A stretch of DNA of 64,000 nt, taken from Asterella californica (Eukaryota > Streptophyta > Marchantiopsida > Marchantiales > Aytoniaceae). Both the position numbers and the translations under genes were made by a program. Shown here in pieces: positions 36,501-47,229 of the stretch. Every line of letters begins with the position of its first letter. Positions within the stretch are counted from its first letter, which is position 1. Under the pieces are notes generated by a model. It did not search any database. It was not told the DNA's origin and was given only the letters and a program-made list of their open reading frames with translations. The stretch is from NCBI GenBank assembly GCA_036924285.1, contig JAYKYS010000007.1, positions 2,170,001-2,234,000 on the forward strand, in the 5' to 3' direction.

Positions 36501-39382
36501 GAAGACAGCTTCTGTAACACCTGGGAGTCTTCCGAAGACTCCAGAAGACGAAGGATGGATGGGCACTCCTACTGCGATGCGAGGAAGCGCAAAGAGGAGA
36601 GCCGCTCCTGCCACGAGGAGTCTTCCACCCCGGAAGATGAGAAGAGTAGCTTCTTCTCGTGCGTAGAAGATGAAGGCCGTAGTGGTGGAAGAGGCTCCCT
36701 TACCTCTGGAAGACGAAGTCGACACCCCCGAGCGAGTGGTGGGGATGAACTTGTCTTCTGCAGGAAGACGACTGGAGGAGTTCAGTGCCTACTTCCAGAA
36801 GGAGATCCAGCCCGCCATGGAGTTGCTGGAAAGAAGAGCGAGGGCACAAGAGAAGCCTTTACAGCCTGGATTCGGCCTGCGCACCTTGCTGCGACAGGAA
36901 GACAGCCAGCAGAAGACGGAGTCTCTGGAAGCTAGTCTCCGCACCACGGAGAAGCTTGCAGCCAGGTACAAGGTGGAAGCAGCCGCTTCTGCCAAGGAGT
37001 CGATACAACTTCGGAAGAGCAACCAGGAGTTGCAGACGCGAGTACAGCAGCGTGATCAGGAAGTTCTCCGAGTACGGGAGAAGATCACTGCCCTTGCAGA
37101 AGAGCAGACCACTTGGAAGATGCAGCGAGAAGCCGCAGAAGCGCGAGCTGCAACAGAGAAGACGCAGAGGGAAGCAGCGGAGGCCCGTGCGCAGAAGATG
37201 CTAGCTCAATCGGTAGAAGCGCTTCGGAAGAAGTTCAACTTCACCGCGGGTAAGAAGTTACTTACCTTAGCTAGGGAATGGGACAGCGAGTCCAAGACGA
37301 GGTTGGTGGAATGCAGAGATAGCATGTTCAGGTACCTGGATAGACAGATAGAAGGAGTGAAGACGCTTTATGATCTTCCCTCACTTCCGACACTTGCAAC
37401 CGCATCTTCCCAAGCCCCAGCACCCTCGACTGGATCCGGAATGGAGAAGGAGGAGTTCGATCTCGCTGTGTACACTTGGTGGTGACAGCGTTGGAAGACG
37501 AGAAGACTCCAGAAGACGCCCCGGAAGACATGATGTCTTCTGGAAGACAGGAAGACGAGCCGTCTTCCCAGGTATTCCGCGTGGAGGAAGCGACTTCCCC
37601 GGACCCCTATGAGATCGCCATGGTCCCTAGTACTGCATCTGTGCCTCAGAAGACCGAAGACGCACCATTCGACTCGTCTTCCCAGAAGACCATCCGAAGT
37701 CGAAGCCGAGGAAGACGCAGCCGCAGAAATAGCAGGGCCAGCGAAGAGCGAGGAGAGGGAAGCTACCTCAGTGGTACCCGAGGTAAGTGCAGGGCTTCCC
37801 AGCCCATCAGAAGTCGAGGTAGTAGCTCCGGTAGGAGCAGATCATGTAGAGATTGCCACCGAGCAATCAGAGTAGTTAGCGAACTCAATCGACACTTCCA
37901 GATTTAGTAGGATTGGACATGCTATCTTAAGGGTGGCAGTTTTCCATGTAAAAATAGTTAGGACCCCATGTGGCAGCATAGGTAGCGTAGGAGTAATACA
38001 GTGGAGGGCTAATTGGGAAGAGGGACCGCATGCATGTGAGGTGACAACCTCTTGTCAGCGCCTCTCTCTCTCTCCCTGGTGGTCGCCTCCCAAGGCAGAT
38101 GGTTAAGTAGGATAGCAAGGTAGGAGAGAGGGTCTCTCTGAGAGCTCTGCCAGGTCTGTAGAATTCGGCAGTAACTGAACATACACACCGATTCTACAGG
38201 CAGGCAGGAGAGACACATTAGAACAGAGACAGTCTAGGAACAGGGAACGGCATCCTCGTGTAGTTCTGTTAGCTAGCCTGGTGTGTCGAGGAGTAGGCGC
38301 AGGAAGTAGAGGGAGTGAGCTTCCCAATGCCCTTGTGACTTCTTCTCGGGGAATAGATTGTGGATTTGAGTGCAGCAGCTTTGTCCATGTCTTCTGGATG
38401 GTGGGTTCACTGAATTCGCTCCCAATTGTGCATGAGAAGTGTTCTTCTTGAGTGGCGGTGAATGTCAACAGTTGTGGAGTGTAGCTTGACTCGTTCAGTA
38501 GAGCACTTGGGATCTACGTACGAACGGTCTTCTGGGTAAGTGATCCCAGAAGACAGAGCAGTCAGAGCAGCGAAGTGAAGAAGAAAGAAGCCTTCTTCCC
38601 GCAACAGAAGACGACATCCTCGAGTAGAAGACGGTGCTACAGTACTCACGTTTGTTGTCTTCCTCCCCAAACTATTACAAGCAGGGATGGCTTGTTAGTC
38701 AGGATCCGGACTAGAAGCCTGTCGGAATCTTAATTGCCCTTTTTCATCATGTTTTCTCTTGTTTGGATTTCTTCTTCTTCCCATCTTCCCTCATCTTCCC
38801 CATCTTCTTATCTTCTTCTAGTGAGCTTCCGATACTTCTATTGAGCTTCCGTGAAGGTGAATGTCGTTGTAGTGCTGCAGGAAGACAACTTCCGTAGGCA
38901 GAAGCCTGGGAAGGCTACATGGGGCATACATCCTGTGATTGATCCAACCCGTTGGAATGTGAGTGTGAGAATAAGATGTAACGACTGTTACTAGTCGACT
39001 TCTGCGAAGCCGGACAGCCTTCTGGAGGTGTGAGAAGACGAGCTAAACCCCCAGAAGACGAGAATCGCTTCGGAAAGACGGTATCGAGAAGACCGGAAGA
39101 AGCAACCTGGAAGCAGGAAGTTCGTCTTCCCGAGCTTCTCTGTGAATAGTTGTGTGATATTGTAATTGGTAGTTGTTTGTTTGGGTCCAGAGCACCATTT
39201 GGCGTGTTTGGAAGACGTATTGTTTTGTGTGGTTTTGTGAGAAGACGGGATTTCTAGGCAAAACCCGTGTGTTTGTGTGTTTGAACAGATCTTAGAACTT
39301 AGAGCAGCGTTACTTGTGCAAATCCTCTGTGGGAACGATATCTTGTATACTAAATGGGCAAAAAGAGAAATCCTTCGTCACT
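33532..39382 (+). repeat. 5' LTR of the giant element (last 3 bases displaced to 49359-49361)
   Basis: It matches the 3' LTR at 55990-61858 nearly base for base. Differences include a 15-base insertion near 35165, a 9-base duplication near 34423, loss of an 18-base and a 13-base GAAGAC-type unit near 33755 and 34655, and loss of 8 bases near 37692. The last three LTR bases, ACA, lie beyond the inner element because that element inserted between CACT and ACA. A TATATAA string sits 63 bases into the LTR (33594-33600); it could be a promoter, which would make U3 very short. Confidence 0.93.
35569..37485 (+). pseudogene. LTR-encoded ORF, 5' LTR copy, broken by one nonsense codon
   Basis: This is the counterpart of the intact frame at 58034-59950, differing by a few substitutions. 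A TAG at 36664-36666 replaces the CAG present in the 3' LTR copy, a C-to-T change, splitting it into about 365 and 271 codons. The product is not a family I recognise. It has a Trp/aromatic-rich N-terminal half, an acidic Ser/Glu-rich linker and a C-terminal coiled coil. The acidic frame that follows is also damaged here, by an 8-base deletion near 37692. Confidence 0.75.
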
Positions 39383-39783
39383 TGTCGTGCGCATACACAT
39401 CGCTACACAACATACATCGCTGTCAGAGGTACACCACACATACACATAACACATGGACGATGTCATACACATACACAAGTGTACCACAATAATCTGAATA
39501 CAGAGATTACCATCTCCAACATCACAACAAGGATTACTCACAAACGGTCAAGCCAAATCCACTCTAAACGCGAAGAGAATCCGGGTTACACTCAACTAGA
39601 CTATCCACCATAGCATGGAGCTTGAAGGCTCAACTCAAAGAACTAAGGCCTCCAAGCCCTACCTGCGAAGTTTATCCTTAGTGGGCTCTCTCTCCAACTC
39701 GCCCTAACGGCACTAACGGCCTTACCGGGATGCGCCACTTCGCACTCGGTCAACCTAGCCGAGGTGCCCAAACTGACGTGACA
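39383..39783 (-). repeat. 3' LTR of the methyltransferase element (complete, 401 bases)
   Basis: In element sense it consists of a 293-base part (39783 to 39491) followed by a 108-base part (39490 to 39383), the same order as the solo LTR near 12 kb. Ends are TGTC...GACA. It abuts the left CACT duplication. Confidence 0.88.
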
Positions 39784-39785
39784 GC

Positions 39786-39893
39786 TGTCGTGCGCATACA
39801 CATCGCTACACAACATACATCGCTGTCAGAGGTACACCACACATACACATAACACATGGACGATGTCATACACATACACAAGTGTACCACAAT
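39786..39893 (-). repeat. Extra copy of the last 108 bases of the LTR
   Basis: It appears identical to 39383-39490 and lies directly upstream (element sense) of the complete 3' LTR, separated from it by the dinucleotide GC. The arrangement LTR-end, two bases, LTR-start resembles a two-LTR junction. The right-hand LTR lacks precisely this 108-base part. Confidence 0.88.
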
Positions 39894-39895
39894 CG

Positions 39896-39901
39896 CCCCC
39901 C
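39896..39901 (-). promoter_or_regulatory. Candidate polypurine tract of the methyltransferase element
   Basis: A run of six G in element sense within GTTAGGGGGGCG, immediately before the extra 108-base LTR part. Polypurine tracts prime plus-strand DNA synthesis and normally touch the 3' LTR. Here it touches a partial LTR, so the assignment is tentative. Confidence 0.4.
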
Positions 39902-40064
39902 TAACTGGCGGTTAGGTCCCTCTAACTCCAGATAGCTCCATATCCCAACTACGTGATACACACCTTCATGGGTGCAAGGATCAGGAGGCCGGGTGCTACA
40001 TTGCCCCATCGTTAGTCGCCTGTATGCAATCCATACCACGCAAAGATCTAATCGACTATCTCCG

Positions 40065-42122
40065 CTATATACATCGAGGACAAACCCACCGTCCAGTAGG
40101 AACTACACTGAGAGGTGGAGTCAAACATGACATGTGCCAACCTCTCGAACAACCATCACACATCAACATACGGGCTGCTCCACCAGCAGACCCACACAAC
40201 ATACACCTCAAGCCCGCGCGTACAATTGCTAAGCTTGGGTCAACGGTACCATCAATGTTGGGAAGATGACATGGCGCGCAATTACGCACATGGTCCTTCC
40301 ACACAACACCATCACGGCCCTCTAACATGAGTACTCCAGAAGGTAACACCTCACGCACTCGTAAAATAGTGCGCCTTGCGGTCACGTCCAACGTCGTCGG
40401 TGCAGTCTGCTGTAGATAGATATAATCGCCAGGATGAAATCTGCGAATCGACGGCCGATAACCTCCTCCTCGGATAGTCGCATACCGCAACGTGTCTCTA
40501 TGCTGGGCAATCGCTAGGTTCTCAAAAGCCATAGGCATAACTCTCCGAAATGTCTCTGCTCGCTGAGAACATGCTCTCACCCACATATCCGGGTCATCAA
40601 GGTCCAGCACCTCAGCAGAATCACGACGAATGGCCGAAGGTAGATCTGGATCTCGGCCATACAATAAGAAATACGGTGAGAAGGAAACCAAAGACGCTTG
40701 TCGGCTAAAACGGTAGCTCATAGCCAACCATGGTAACTGCACATCCCAGTCTCCCAAGTGGCCCTTCTGCAAGCCATACTTGCGCAATCCTCTCTTCACC
40801 GTCTGAACTACCCTCTCTGCCAAACCATCCGCCTCAGGATGATCTCGAGATGTAGTCCGATGATCAATCAATGCCTGATCACACAAGGCCTGAAACTCAC
40901 CAAGGAACTCTGTACCTTGGTCTGTCAGCACTTCAGCTGGTGCTCCAAAATGACTCAGCACTCGATCTAAGAACGCATACGCTGTCCCTTCACTCGCCTT
41001 GTCTGGTAATGCCACCAACTCAATCCACTTGGAGAAGTGCTCCACCATCACCAACACATACCGGTGGTGACGTACGGTCAACGGTAAGGGTCCCGCAAAA
41101 TCCAAACTCCAACGATAACCCAACCCCATAATCGATAAGGGGTGTAACTGTGGAGTATGAGCATTAAACGATGCTCGTACTCGATCACAAACCACACATC
41201 GTGCGACAAACTGTTGCACATCGATGTGCATACCACGCCACCAATACTGTCCTTGGAGTAAGCTATGTGTACGCTTCACTCCAAAATGTCCCAACTCCTC
41301 ATGGGCATGTCGTACTAACTGTGCCCTCTGGGAGGGATGTGGCACTATCCGTACCCTCCCATCACCCCACACTCGAAGTACATGTCGTCCTTCTCGTCGA
41401 AATCTCTTTGCTCGTTGAAGAACACGATCTCGCTCCTTGACACTTACTGTGCCTACTACCACACCAGTACGTAGATACTCCATCACGGTCACATCATCAT
41501 GGATATCCCGCTGATCTGGAACACCATCTCCACCCTCCGGATCTGGAGACTCGTCATCTACTCTCTGACCAGAGAAAGATACGACTTGGCCCTCCATACT
41601 AGAGTTCATGGCCAACACACAAAGAAAGGCAGATGCATGCCACCCTGGCACTATCTCCTCATCAATCTCGTCATGCCAGCGAGCCCCAGTCTGGTCCTGC
41701 TGACTCGTGCATGGGTTGCGACTCAACCCATCGGCATCTAGGTTTGCGACTCCAGGTCTATGTACTACCTGGAAGTCATACTCCTGTAAGATCAGAGCCC
41801 ATCGTGCAAGCTTCCCTGTAAGCTTGTCGGACTCCATCAACCACTTGAGCGGCTGGTGATCAGTGATGAGAGTAAAGGGGTTCCCAAACAGATAACATCG
41901 AAAGTGTGCAACAGCCCACACTGTCGCCAAACACTCTCCCTCATACGAACTATACCTCGCCTCCGCTGAATTATTGGAGCGACTGGCATACGCCACCACG
42001 AACTCCTTTTTCTCATCATCATGCTGAGTCAGCACTGCTCCAAGTCCCAACATACTCCAATCGGTGTGCAGTTGGAAAGGACGCCCCCTAACGGGTCTCC
42101 TCAAGATGGGAGCAGATGTCAA
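40065..42122 (-). pseudogene. RNase H - integrase - PHD finger part of the polyprotein
   Basis: This 685-codon stretch begins just after an in-frame TAG (42153-42155) that cuts it off from reverse transcriptase. RNase H is seen in a LHTDWS block near its start, YEGECLA and TDHQPLKWL. Integrase follows, with an HHCC zinc site (HEELGHFG ... CVVCD), and the catalytic triad in SLDFAGPL, LTDQGTEF and DGLAERVV. The last 48 or so codons (about 40068-40211) form a PHD finger: Cys4-His-Cys3 spacing with CMLC, MCDGC, GWHMSC and WVCPRC, and the PPL...VP.G.W linker typical of the fold. Chromoviruses place a chromodomain here; a PHD finger suggests integration targeted by the histone H3 tail, which is inference. 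No internal stop occurs in this part. Confidence 0.88.
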
Positions 42123-42152
42123 CCTATCCTTGAGCTCTATGAAAGCTCGCTC

Positions 42153-43160
42153 CTACTCATCTCTCCACTGCCACTCCTGGTCCACCTTCATCAGCTTGGT
42201 CAACGGCTTCGCAATTGCACTAAACCCTTTCACGTATCGACGATAGAAATTCGCCAAACCAACAAATGCTCGAACTCGACTCACATCTGTGGGGCGTGGG
42301 ATACGTGCAATAGCCTCAACCTTCGTCTGTTGAACATCCAATCCACCTGGATAGATGGTGTGGCCCAGATACTCTACCAACTCTTGGAAGAACTTACACT
42401 TCCCAGGGTGTAACTTCAACCCATGAGCTCTCAACCGCTCAAACACATCCCGTAAGTGTCTCTCGTGCTCCTCCACTGTACCACTATAGACTAAGATGTC
42501 GTCGATATAACATCTGACAAAATCCAATCCTGCTAGGATTCTGTCCATCACCCTTTGGAACTCAGCAGGGGCGTTCTTCAACCCAAATGGTAAGAACCGC
42601 CACTGATACAAACAATCCTTGCCGTGAGAGTCAATTCCCCAGAATGCTGTCTTGGACTTATCTTCTTCTCTCACTGGCAACTGGTGATACCCTGCTCGAA
42701 GATCCAAAGTACTGAAGACCTTCACATGCCCCACTGCATCAGAGATCTCCTCAGGTGTCGGCATGGCATACTTATCGGACTTCGTCTGCCGATTGATAGG
42801 ACGATAGTCCCCACACATCCGTCTATCTGTGTAGTTGTCATACATATCCTTCTTGGCTGGCATAACTGTGGCAGATGCATACTCTCCATGCGACATCTCC
42901 ACCAACCTAGCCTCCAACAAGTCTTGAGTCCGACTCTGGATCAAGGCTCTCTCCATGTCACTGTACCTGTAAGGACGTCGAAAGATTGGCGTGTCATTAG
43001 CCAAGTCGATCCGTATATCAGGTCCTTTCAAGGTACCCAAATCCTTCATACTGAAGGCAAAACAATTCCTGTAGCTCTTAAGGAATCTTTGGACTCTTCG
43101 TCTCTCCTCTCCTATAAGCTTGGGTCCAATCTCTGGCTCCCAAGTATCCTCTGTCACCAT
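42153..43160 (-). pseudogene. Reverse transcriptase part of the polyprotein
   Basis: About 335 codons with the ordered fingers-palm motifs of Ty3/gypsy reverse transcriptases: FSTLDLRAGYHQLPV, FLPFGLKNAPAEFQ and the active-site YIDDILVYSG (YIDD at 42498-42509), then a connection region ending in FVGLANFYRRYVKGFS. Both flanking stops, TAG at 43191-43193 and TAG at 42153-42155, are in the same frame and fit C-to-T changes of glutamine codons. The enzyme copies element RNA into DNA. The domain itself looks undamaged; only its connection to neighbouring domains is broken. Confidence 0.9.
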
Positions 43161-43190
43161 GCTAGAGGTAGAAGACGAAGTCGTTGACTG

Positions 43191-44924
43191 CTATCTTGCA
43201 GCCTCTGGAGCAGTTTCCTTCTGCTCACCACCAACACCCTCCACTGCTACTGTGTGTAAAACTTCTGCAGTTCTAGCTGCAAACTCCACACTCTCTCTTA
43301 TGACATCCCATGATGTCCAAGGATGACGAACTCCACGTGCCTCGCCCCCAGTCTTTGCCTCCACCGATCCGGTAGGCAAAGAGCTCAAGAGTGCTCGAGC
43401 AGTAACACCCGTCGATCGCATCCGACGCTGCTCAGCCAATCCAAGGCTAACAATCCATGTCAAGCAATTCAAGTCCATTGCTTGACCCAATACTTGACGA
43501 CGTGAAGCCTCCGACACCGAAGCTACTGCCGTCGTATCCGTAGTGAAACCCATTGCTCGCTCTCTCTCATCGGCATTGGGCTCCACCAACTGCCGTAATT
43601 GAGCATCCCACACAAGCCCAGGTCCTCCATCTCTGTAAGCATGTGACGCTGGAAAGCTTACCAATGTGGGTAACGCTACCATGGGCCGTCCCACTAGGTT
43701 CACCACTGCCATGGGTGACCTATCGACGACTCTCACTACTTGAGATCGTCGTCCTGCATCCAAGATGCTATCAACAGTGAGATGTGCTGGTCATCTCACT
43801 CCATCGTGTGCTCGCTTAAGCACCTCTCTCGGTAACAAGTTCGTCCACCACAATCGTGGACGATGTGCACGAGATCCTACTCTCGCTGCATCCAACAACA
43901 CTGCTGGTCCAATCCAAGACCGCACTTGGTGCACACTCGCCATCATCTGTGTACGAGCATCACCCAACAAAGGAACGTTCTCCAAGATGTACGCTGGAGA
44001 ATCCATCTGATGCATCTGGAGATGTCGTAAGATCCGTAACATCTCCCAGAACATCCTAGATCGCGGGTCATGTAAACCCTGACATCTCCCTGCACGCGTG
44101 TGACCTTGACATGGCCATCCGGCTATCACCAAGTGAATGGTGCCCACAAACGTAAGATCCTGCGCCCCCAACAGCGAAATATTCGACGGTAATGCTTGCT
44201 GGTATCCTCTAACAGCTGATATGGGCAACAACTCAGGATATCTCTGCACCAAACGTGCCACATGTCGCAATGAGATGCGTCTCGCAATCTCATCTCTCTC
44301 CACATACAAGTATCGCTGTACTTGTATACCTGCCTACAATACCGCAACCAAACATGTGCTGATCCCTCCAAACAGCTCCAGCACACATACACCTTCCTCT
44401 GGATACTGCCACACAATGGGAGTCGTATCCAACGGTGATAAGGTCACAGAGTCAGTAGCAGGAACAACCCTTTGTTCCTCTACTGGTGGTACAAAAGCTT
44501 CACTCCAAGCCTGCTGCACCAACTGATCAGCATACTGCTGCAACTCTCCACTCGAACTCCAGAGTGGAACATCCAAGGCAGATGGTACTAACGTAGACAT
44601 GCTAGGCATGTCCTCCACCTCCTCATAGATCGGAGTATCCTCCGCATGGGCATTACCCTCCAACAACTCGTCCGGCCAAGTGATGATCGAACTGAACCCT
44701 GCAACGGATGCCATCGTTCCTGGTGTAGGCTCCGTTGTCCCAACTCTAGCACTGAACCGCACTGGTAAGCGACTCACTCGTCCCTCACCGGACTGCCAAC
44801 CTGGTCTATAAGATGCTGTCTCTGCCCAATAGTCAATCACGAATCCCATAGGGTACAACACAGCACCTCCCACCAATACATCATAAGACTCTGCGGCTGT
44901 AACGATGGCCTTGGCCTTCACCAT
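43191..44924 (-). pseudogene. DNMT3-like C5-cytosine DNA methyltransferase within the polyprotein
   Basis: The first 45 or so codons finish the protease domain and an acidic linker follows. Methyltransferase motif I (VLELFGGIST, 44337-44390) binds S-adenosylmethionine. After an in-frame TAG at 44334 comes a motif II-like YVERDE, then motif IV with the catalytic cysteine in AGWPCQGHT (cysteine codon 44109-44111), followed by GLHDPRSRMFWEMLRIL, a block like that of DNMT3 enzymes. Motif VI is YILENVPLL and motif VIII is AHRPRLWWTNL. After a TGA at 43791 come motif IX/X equivalents, ERERAMGF and RRQVLGQAMDL. Motif order is the usual I-to-X, so it is not a rearranged DRM enzyme. It lies between protease and reverse transcriptase. 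CAG-to-TAG and CGA-to-TGA changes explain both stops. No ADD or PWWP domain is attached; the only reader-like domain is the PHD finger downstream. Confidence 0.85.
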
Positions 44925-46218
44925 AGAGCCATCCGTGGGGTGATCTGGCCCGAACTCTCAGCGTCAACATCTCACGTGTCATGTGCAGAGCCGTACCTCC
45001 TGATCCCCCTAGAGATGTCTGCAACTGGAATGGACATCTCTCTATCTCGGACTTCTTCAGACCCAAACCAATACACGCCGCCTTTCCCAACATCAACGGT
45101 TGGGCTCCAGAGTCTAACAAGACCTTCTGGGGTCGATACACTTTCCCTGAAGGTGCCACCAAACAGAAGATACCACTTCTGTTGTCCAACAACACCACAC
45201 CTGGTGCCAAACTAGCACGGTCAATCGCCGGCCTAGCTGATAACTCATCTAACCTAGCAGCCGCCGCTTGCCAAGTACCACTGGTAGCTGTCCTGATCCT
45301 CGACTCCATGGACACGTCTACCGCCTCTCGCTGAACTACTTCAACACTAGAGGTAACTACATCCTCGCTCTCACTGAGCGTGGCCGCCAACTGGAACACT
45401 GGAGCCAAGTTGACTCCCAATGCCCTCATATCCGTGGCTGAGAATAGTGGGGCTCGCAAAACTGCTGTAGCCGCCCCCAACATCAGGTTTGACGTCGCAT
45501 CCACAGACGTCGAAGGTGGACTCACATCACACCCACTCTTGGATGTCGATGCATCCAACTCTACTGCACCATCGGTAGGTCGTTTAGGAACCATAGATGT
45601 GGTCCTCAACGCCTCCGATAACGTGAACGACTGGGGAAGCCTGACTTGTCTACCAGCCTCCCCGCGTTGTGGATCCAACTCCACTGACGTACCTCGTGGC
45701 TCAGAGGCACGTACTGCACCTCTAGTCACTGCCGCAGATGCCTCAATCTGCGCCACACCAGCCATGAAGTCGAAGTCACCTCCTTCTCCTCCATAAGATG
45801 TGGAAACCTCTGTTCCACCTGCTCTCCGCTGGGCCATAGCCATACTAGCTATCCTCTGCTCCAACTGCTCAATCCGAGCAGCCATACCTGCTTCTGACGT
45901 CGTAGCAGGCGGTGGACCGACCGGTCCTCTCTCAGGTGCTGGACCTCTACCTCCAGCTCGACCACCACGGCCTCCCTGAGCTCCTCCGCCTCGTCCACGA
46001 TCAGGCTTCTCTTGCCGCAACTCGGGATGGAGATCAAAACAACGGTCACTACTGTGACCAGGTCGTCCGCAATGCTCACATTGCCTGGGTACTACTTGAG
46101 ACGTCCCTGATGTCCCTGACGTCTCATAACCTCTCCTCTGTGGACAGTCCCTCTGCTGATGAGGACCATCACACGTCCAGCAAGGACCCGCTTGCTGCTG
46201 ACTAGAGAAGCACGGCAT
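44881..46218 (-). pseudogene. Zinc-knuckle and aspartic protease part of the polyprotein
   Basis: Two CCHC knuckles near the start: a variant CWTCDGPHQQRDC (from 46182) and a canonical CEHCGRPGHSSDRC (from 46080). A long Arg/Gly- and Ala/Ser-rich linker follows. The retropepsin-like active site is VLLDSGAQPLMLG (DSG at 45106-45114), with DSG in place of the commoner DTG. The frame ends early because of a one-base shift near 44950; the protease C-terminus, containing YDVLVGGAVLYPMGF, continues in the next frame. Protease releases the mature proteins from the polyprotein. Confidence 0.82.
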
Positions 46219-46257
46219 GGGCTTCTGCCCACCAGATCCTCCAACACCTCCCTGAGA

Positions 46258-47229
46258 TCATGACTGCTCCGCACGATCCTTACCACCACCATCACCACGC
46301 TGTTGCGTAGTCTGTGATCCTCGAGAAGAGGTGGTCGCTCCATGTGGTGTCTCCTTGCTGAACCCAGCAACCACCACCCTCTCCTCCACCATGTTGAGCT
46401 CAATCCGCTCAGCCAGACTAAAGACAACCGCCAACGTCGGAGCGGTATCTCTAAGAAGAGTAGCATCTCTGACTCTCCTACGCAGCTCCCGGTCTAGTAT
46501 CCCATACCAGGACTGGACTGCCTGTGCTTCCGTCACCCCTTGGGTAACGCTGATCAACCGCCTCATGCGAGTAAACGCCTCGCGTAGACTATCTCCAGTC
46601 TTCCGCTGGAACTCCTGCAGACTCCTCAACTTGTCGGTCCGCACACCCTGATAGTTCTTCCTCAAACATTGGAAGAACTGAACCACAGGGTTAAACCCTG
46701 GTGGTATCCCGCTCACACTACCACCTGCTCCACTACCTGAGGACGCACCGCTGGTAGTAGGTACTCCGCCACCTGCGGCTGTACCACTGCTACTGGCACC
46801 CGAACTCGCAGGTGCTACGCCTCCCGAAACTGCGCCAGTAGTGATAGAAACGTAGTTGGGAGACCAATGTTGTCTCCACAACTCGATCTCAACACTGTAA
46901 TCTCGCCTGAACTCATGATAATCGTCCATCGGCGGTCCCTCCAAGTGCTGGAACAAATCCTTCCACGCCATGAAGGGTGTAAACAGCTGTGGGTTCCGCA
47001 TCTGCTGCAGATCGCACCAACTATCAAACTCCTGGATGAAGTCATCCAGCTCAATGGTACCAACTGTACCCGAGTAACGTCGAGGCCCCTTCGTGGTCCC
47101 ATAGATCTCATCCATGTCCCACAACAACGGTGTAGTGACACTAGACTCACCACCAGAAAATGCGCTGTCTGCGTCTGACTCGTCCTCTGGAACAACCGAC
47201 GGCAATGGTGTAGGTAGTCGGTACCTCAC
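46258..47229 (-). pseudogene. Gag (capsid) of the methyltransferase element
   Basis: About 320 codons with a retrotransposon Gag-like capsid: an IELDDFIQEFDSWCDLQQ helix region, a Gly/Ser-rich insert, then LRSLQEFQRKTGDSLREAF and a helical C-terminus. The frame begins after a TAG upstream with no ATG until about residue 39, so the true start is uncertain. It ends at TGA (46258-46260), which separates it from the knuckles that follow 13 codons later in the same frame. A CGA-to-TGA change would explain this; suppression of a natural gag stop is an alternative. Confidence 0.75.

Noticed and set aside
39600..39900. CRISPR-like or satellite array from the repeated CATACACAT strings
   Set aside because: The repetition is explained by the two copies of the 108-base LTR part, not by a spacer-repeat array.
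43191..44924. Methyltransferase as an independent host gene (CMT or DRM type) hit by the retroelement
   Set aside because: It shares one frame with protease C-terminus and reverse transcriptase, has no introns, chromodomain, UBA or rearranged motif order, and lies wholly between pol domains.
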